Source of the DNA: RGIG8124 sp045130665
Lineage (GTDB): Bacteria; Bacillota; Clostridia; Christensenellales; CAG-917
Assembly (NCBI GenBank): GCA_045130665.1
Contig: JBGUQC010000001.1
Location: 62,001 to 126,000, forward strand
DNA: 64,000 nucleotides
Direction: 5' to 3'
In this document: in pieces, positions 61,601 through 64,000 of the stretch
Numbering within the stretch: the stretch's first letter is position 1
Layout of the letters: every line of letters begins with the position of its first letter
Translations under genes and position numbers: made by a program
Notes under the pieces: model-generated
The model's database searches: none
Told to the model about the DNA's origin: nothing
Seen by the model: the letters and a program-made list of their open reading frames with translations, nothing else

Positions 61601-64000
61601 ATGCAATTAGTACAACACATGGTACAGCATTTGGTGGATTCATTGGTTATGCACAACAATGTCAATTAACTGGTACAAACACATTCAGTGGTACAATTAA
61701 AGTTGGAACTACAGGTTCATATGTAGCAGGAACAAATATTGGTGGTTTAATTGGATACCTTGGAACAGGTACCAAGATGCAAGGTAATATTAATATTGAT
61801 GGTTCTATTGATGCTGGTTCAACAGTTTCAAGCAATACTGCATCTAGCAGAATTGGTGGTGCTATTGGTTATGTACCAGTTGGTTCAAACAATATTGATG
61901 GACAATTCTACATCAACCCACAAATGACAACAGCTAACTCATCTTATGTTGGCGGTTTCATTGGGTATAATGATGCATCCTTATATATCTTAGGTAGTTC
62001 ATCCATTGTAGACTTAACAGGCTCATCATCCGCAGAGAATGAAGCGCAAATAGCATTAGATAGTAATGTTGCAAGATCTACAGATGTAACTATTAACACA
62101 ATTACAGCAAAAGAATACGTAGGTGGATTCATTGGTAGAAATAATGGAACAATTTACGTAGGTTCACAAAAAGACTTAGATGACCAAGACTCAATTGGTA
62201 CATTCACAGCAAACTTAGTTGCAAATGTAAACGGTAACAGATATGTTGGTGGTTTCGTAGGATATAACAATGGAACTATTACAACAGATAACTGTAAAGC
62301 AAATGTTACAAACGCTGGTAATATTTGTAATGCAGCAGCATACAAGACCTCTACAGAAATTGGTGGTATTGTTGGCTATAATGCATCCAGTGCAACATTC
62401 GCTGTTGAAGAACAAGAAAACTATTTTGCAAACTCAGGAACAATTGGATACAACATTTCAGATTCAACTGTTCAATATGCAGGTGGTGTTGTTGGCTATA
62501 ATGCAGGAACATTCACGAACATTGGTACACTTGCAAATACTGGTGCTATTTATGGTAACCAATATGTTGCAGGTTCAATTGGATACTTCAACTCTGGTAC
62601 ACTTTACGGAACCATGATTAATGGTGTTGCACAAACATCCACAGATGGTGATACCGTTTCTAGAAGTTATTCAACATCTGTAACTAGAATTACAGCTGGA
62701 ACAACTGTGTTAAATAATCCAACAACTATTGCATTAGAGCAAGAAGTTACACAAGGAAATAACTATAAGTATTCAATTGGAAAGATTAACTATTACTTCG
62801 TTGCATCCATTTCAGGAACAATTAAGGGATTTGAAAATGAGAATGTAACAATTTTAGGTAAACAAAAGTTAACATCATCCACAAATTTAATTAATAATAC
62901 AAATAACATTACTGCAAACAGTACTGTTTTAAGTCCTACAGTGACATACAATTATTCAAATGGTTCGCCAGCTGTTTCATACTATTACTATTCAACGGTA
63001 TATGGTATGGTACAAAGTGTTTCAAAAAATACAATTACACTTTATCCAACACTTGAAGCTGTAGCAATTGGAGAGACTAGTGGTTATACCTCATTAGGTA
63101 CTAGTGTTAATAAGGCAAAGTACTATTATAGTTCTGGTTCAACTTACGGATTTGATGGAACAGACTTAATTGGTACTGTTGCTTATAAGAGTGGTAGTGC
63201 AGTTGCATTCAGTTCATTACAAATAGAGGCATACCGTGAGCCACTAACTGGTACCATGACAGCCTATGAAGGCTTAAGAATAACAAAAGGCAACAAGTAT
63301 AAGTTCTATGTTGGTACAGTTCCTTACTTCTTTGAAGCAAAGGTTACAGGCATTATTTCAACTATTATTGGTAATGTATTAACAATTACAAGCTTCACAG
63401 AGGAAGCATACGGAAGAGTACAGAATGGTTCAGCTGTTGAAAAAGGACACTATTACGTTTTGAATAACGGTAGTGAGTATTATTTCTATGCAACAGTTAA
63501 TGGAAAAATCAATAGTATTTCAGACACTATTGTTGAACAACAAATAGTCAATAATACTATTCAAAATGTTTCGTATCCAGCAGTATCAATTAATACAACT
63601 ATTGAAGCAAGTAGATCCGCAATTGCAAGTCCTACAGATTTAGGAATTGGTGGACATGTTAATGCAGGTACAAATTATATGTTTGTCTATGGTGGCAACA
63701 ATTATTACTTCACAGCACCATATACAGGAGACCTTACATATTTAGGTCATGATGGAACAAGTGTTAAGTATGGTATTACAAACACAGACTACACAGACAT
63801 GTTAGCATCATCTAAGGATGCTGATTCACATTCTGGTTATGTATCTGGTGTTACAAATATTGGTGGTGTTGTTTCTGTTGTTAACCAAGCAACAACCGTT
63901 GGTGTTTATAAAGAGAATGGAAACTTTGTTCCAGGTGTTTATACAAGATTAATTAACTTCGGTACAGTTCAGTCTACAAGTGGTGAGAACGTTGGAGGAT
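52684..64000 (+). CDS. Giant secreted GLUG/InlB-repeat surface protein, 3' end outside window
   Basis: One frame stays open from ATG 52684 to the window edge: at least 3,772 residues, no stop seen. An N-terminal signal/TM (about 20-43, basic start RNLIGKN, then a long hydrophobic run) is followed by a Cys-containing beta-rich domain, an InlB-type repeat pair (ETGYHFVKW near 257; TGFKLIGWS near 350, ending TLYAVWAE), then three large modules. Each opens like a lead-in strand set (PFVISTPKQLQNLA; PYTISTVQQWNEFAGY; PYVIQNAIDLLG) with FKGR/FRGTLDGNGKTI, then dozens of GLUG repeats of the form NTGxVTGxxYVGGIxG, spaced 30-40 residues. It is rich in Thr, Asn, Ser and Gly. GLUG proteins form beta-helix adhesins. 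AAGGAAG lies 9 bases upstream. Any cell-wall anchor lies outside. Confidence 0.85.
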   Translation, partial: MRNAINDTRMAKRNLIGKNILKAIALVAIFIFVFAFVCGLSDANIVSKNGNGTLNNIALADSQISSFGNNSYGSHNGDGNNDLWHTSGQDSWTYYKYTFSTAMNAALRSGHATLTVSFQYGSQGDNDKIKFYCKVNRGSTTIASHTTYQNSWLSLSKTYQSSVVSVCSSKNCATTESGDFTVEFGCQSDDTGWFSVIDSGLYNATCNVAAANNTVSFASYLDGSASTTGGTVNTTSATLSAINSSTSSTASAETGYHFVKWTYGSSSTSLTTNATLNVYLYNSTNSGATRSVCSDAYNTTASYRANFTANSATIVYNNNGGSGTISNQTIKYATDFTLDSGANFSKTGFKLIGWSTSNSESALVEFNKSQSITDDKLVKKTDNSVVVDLSTTTGTTITLYAVWAESDYGKLASGTSGAWGSAQNPFVISTPKQLQNLALIVAGEYTPLDSVTGTYYETAISTNTATNDISYAGCYFIITADISMTGAYASTFKPIGSESNPFKGRIYGTTASPSYSNGVWTQQQRTITLNMTCSANYGGLFGEVIGTSGTRASVGYLKSAGTVNASGYKYVGGVVGHADYADFSNLANSATLTANDNNGGVFGYILSHTTISGTCTNTGAVTGQSSSGYVGGVGGDVRSTLTNCTFTNSGSVTSSGPYVGGIFGKLSANNKANSTIASATNTGTVSASGKNYVGGIIGIGDNVTVQGATNSGAVTGGQYVGGIFGHIETCTLTGSYTTTGANTITASTSYVGGIAGYLDGSSNSSSSITASNTMTISASGKEYAAGIAGFAYNITITSGTNTGNITGGGHTAGIFGQAANTVIMNGTFTNGTNGSAVGTINGTGGMCGGIGGQIHAALKTTSTFANYGSVTGGGDSVGGLFGFFDNIESNVAMRNAGAVTGKSSLGGIVGRAQRGLVATNTYPITNSGTITYTGGTTSGELGGTYSAVGGIAGYINNNIEKATNTGAITVSSGNAASAVGGIVGINHNGYNISIVSCTNSGAITSGGNYTGGIVGRLSTSATKNVQGCSNSGNISGAGYVGGIAGYLNGYTISTSCSNTGTVTGTGDRVGGFVGEANSLTVSLALSNSKAVTGAQYVGGVFGNMNSGCDLGSYAFSNSAQIKGTSYVGGIFGNCPGVTSSSGANSLHNLTNSGTIIGSTERVGGLIGSNNATIAGIMTISGPVYGYSSAATGTRTAKYVGGLIGFNTGNIASATIANISTAINVTGAGYVGGLFGATYGSRIAIGTSVTIKINLYGGGDSSHNYGYIGGVFGYVAGTGAETTNTTLDPGTSTNNYFRFTTSSLTISFTFGTYGAYVGKIAGYATGISIENLSSNDASVSFTNTSAISSTNSNCIGGIVGYLANCAIHQESITPTTSKSAYFGYTTATSATLGTTVQPGNVYYTTVTYTVESTNYNVDVYFSPSILGTVTTLPTYNPSSNTFTNVVVTETNEFITSVGGVSPNTYLGTSIYGRYGNSGAISGRSFIGGIIGKIDSGVGNLESGTRGASNSIYYLGNTQKLYLENTGNINGSYYFIGGLIGAVVNTTGSNIYHTFIYAHLANKGTIGSSGVSFVGGLIGSVGTVADIDSGKYFVAVCIDGTTTFNVANGSYNGDSGTQKSIIGKYYVGGSVGFMGSNPNNYVDSFLNVALVTDNTGTTGYYVGGIVGYMGAGRASTNGSSLNKCVSTPTGTISGSTSFCLGAMYVGGICGQAGNVSINNCYSMGFGYSVVSANNGGISGNVMPNTTITDSWAILYVSNLDHSYDYNNGNGNFIMVGANTNWKIPSFTELLYEAGLSNDTIAAGNYVSASTNTTPEQGYITLKLAIPGVGGGTNENYIAFFTGNGNREPSGNLYTNYTQDIGGYAGYIYNDGNYMYVKTYLSQAESYSVCYEIAQFVNVESTSSSAYSGLSAAKKIENWTAGFNNGRFSDQYIANFSSAPTLSGSTFTVACNIYYKNLITGYNSDVWLAGVINKSYSTGTSTLPYTISTVQQWNEFAGYVRNNNSTYIAAYWKVLKDINLGTYNSSSNNFLVGNTTYAFRGTLDGNGKTITYTYTNAGEDTGLFPRIGSGAILKNIRLAGTLTSSSKGVGALIGSAQNACTIQNVRSSVAVTGTYHVGGLIGYVSASINLKDIALTGTVRGNTYDSSGGTGGIIGTVYSGTTTIDSARNAGTVYGEANAGGIIGFVNGTATVTNSCNTGRVEEITRVKDRLSYVGGICGKITRTGGINIYACYNSGIVWGKCARVGGLIGCDTDDVTSSSGRTKVYYSFNSGHVYSGHYNHREDVEGGNNTFTYWSGGEAGGLVGMAIAVDMYYCYNIGTVTSFGIASHLYENQSRTGGLIGLMYNYQNNYYCTMKYCYNAGLVQNRCTLDNVIYLSGLVGCCIYQRSGIWMLDVLKYWSGANNLPANSCEYNYSMHGQCDLGNKNGTTGSLDMTKGSTYNNGGGYIGVKHEFAFMENYRQNGYLYFDFIYWAQNWTIQDTLINASAMVCGYDASTQCGSRPSGMTSWTSGGGSTAVLRNGSITSNSSFGYIYIPGCLPQLSIFATDTESGVAMTGSTSGFNTETQEYELKSAGSEYSPYVIQNAIDLLGFTQLFAINDAYHATGKYYAFANGFNNLDGRNLDSGIDMNTLDMTYSQVSYTAYKAGTQTKDYLVYSFPIIGTSATSQGAQSFYQATNGYGKNRLLFRNSSNNVLAGTASAENFNQIGSTSGRYFGGTLDGYKKTVGGVEYSYPIIKNLKIKRTASNDSNQCYAAFIGYGSDCTVRNFTIQDPTIAVSGSVQNSYVAAFVAKAMGRCTLSGLVATSSSNSLTITNATSNTYAAGICAYASPNTSANGGNSTHINDCKSSATVTVNITGTYNNVGGILGYANGVANRSDVGVFVDECSVTGGTLTNASTQTNNIGTGGIVGFRNTIGRLDITNCEVGNGTNSANVTIKGNHTVGGIISRTNGETATHITNISNCTVGNKTTICKERTNAISTTHGTAFGGFIGYAQQCQLTGTNTFSGTIKVGTTGSYVAGTNIGGLIGYLGTGTKMQGNINIDGSIDAGSTVSSNTASSRIGGAIGYVPVGSNNIDGQFYINPQMTTANSSYVGGFIGYNDASLYILGSSSIVDLTGSSSAENEAQIALDSNVARSTDVTINTITAKEYVGGFIGRNNGTIYVGSQKDLDDQDSIGTFTANLVANVNGNRYVGGFVGYNNGTITTDNCKANVTNAGNICNAAAYKTSTEIGGIVGYNASSATFAVEEQENYFANSGTIGYNISDSTVQYAGGVVGYNAGTFTNIGTLANTGAIYGNQYVAGSIGYFNSGTLYGTMINGVAQTSTDGDTVSRSYSTSVTRITAGTTVLNNPTTIALEQEVTQGNNYKYSIGKINYYFVASISGTIKGFENENVTILGKQKLTSSTNLINNTNNITANSTVLSPTVTYNYSNGSPAVSYYYYSTVYGMVQSVSKNTITLYPTLEAVAIGETSGYTSLGTSVNKAKYYYSSGSTYGFDGTDLIGTVAYKSGSAVAFSSLQIEAYREPLTGTMTAYEGLRITKGNKYKFYVGTVPYFFEAKVTGIISTIIGNVLTITSFTEEAYGRVQNGSAVEKGHYYVLNNGSEYYFYATVNGKINSISDTIVEQQIVNNTIQNVSYPAVSINTTIEASRSAIASPTDLGIGGHVNAGTNYMFVYGGNNYYFTAPYTGDLTYLGHDGTSVKYGITNTDYTDMLASSKDADSHSGYVSGVTNIGGVVSVVNQATTVGVYKENGNFVPGVYTRLINFGTVQSTSGENVGG

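Noticed and set aside
54301..62600. Regularly spaced similar DNA segments, possible CRISPR or tandem DNA repeat
   Set aside because: The similarity is at the protein level (YVGGIxG every 30-40 residues) in one open frame; the DNA copies are degenerate and not CRISPR-like.
54976..62617. Many small frames in the region of the giant gene, mostly minus strand (Asn/Ser/Pro-rich)
   Set aside because: They mirror the repetitive GLUG codons on the plus strand, lack ribosome sites and resemble no family.

Overview
The window is a 64 kb piece of a low-GC bacterial chromosome, most likely from an anaerobic member of the Clostridia (Bacillota). The best evidence is the block yajC - SCIFF peptide (scfA) - radical SAM maturase (scfB) - secD - secF, next to ruvCAB-queA-tgt and recJ-relA-hemZ, an order I know from Clostridia. 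A T-box leader, Shine-Dalgarno sequences and TTGACA/TATAAT promoters agree. The heavy use of Asn/Thr/Lys codons and the giant surface protein fit an uncultured gut species, but that placement is inference. There are no rRNA genes, prophage genes, insertion sequences or CRISPR arrays. One tRNA gene (Leu, CAG) is present.

Layout. 1-714: the end of an RluA-type pseudouridine synthase and a flavodoxin-fold oxidoreductase. 703-3463 (minus): Na/phosphate symporter with PhoU domain, RdgB, and a YfcE-like phosphoesterase. 3900-15899: a long run of closely spaced plus-strand genes (galU, clpC-like, short hpf, TIM-barrel protein, pgi, HD nucleotidase, a degenerate ABC ATPase, ruvC-ruvA-ruvB, queA, tgt). 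16047-28344: yajC, SCIFF/ScfB, an inserted lipoprotein gene, secDF, recJ, relA/spoT, a metallo-beta-lactamase-fold hydrolase and hemZ. 28479-32143: lower glycolysis (pgk-tpiA-gpmI). 32251-32851: a Phd/ParE-type toxin-antitoxin pair. 32852-35675 (minus): a MATE exporter and a cation/proton antiporter.

35906-44765 is the most unusual block. A strong promoter is followed by an 11-codon leader ORF and a terminator hairpin, then an ABC ATPase, its 12-TM-type permease, two large tandem paralogous exported proteins (Ig-like segments followed by a putative beta-helix), and a patatin-like lipase. All are joined by gaps of 0-22 bp. I do not recognise this as a described system. It looks like an envelope or export cassette under transcription attenuation.

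44807-47981: polA, coaE and tRNA-Leu. Just behind the tRNA sits an AT-rich ATPase plus RloB/Toprim-like pair (48164-50084) that resembles AbiL/RloAB abortive-infection systems, then a TfoX-N protein. 50570-52260: a T-box with features of a tryptophan sensor (UGG specifier, UGGC bulge) precedes a stand-alone TrpB2-type tryptophan synthase beta chain. 52684 to the window edge is one uninterrupted reading frame of at least 3,772 codons. It encodes a giant secreted GLUG-repeat/InlB-repeat surface protein whose end lies outside the window.
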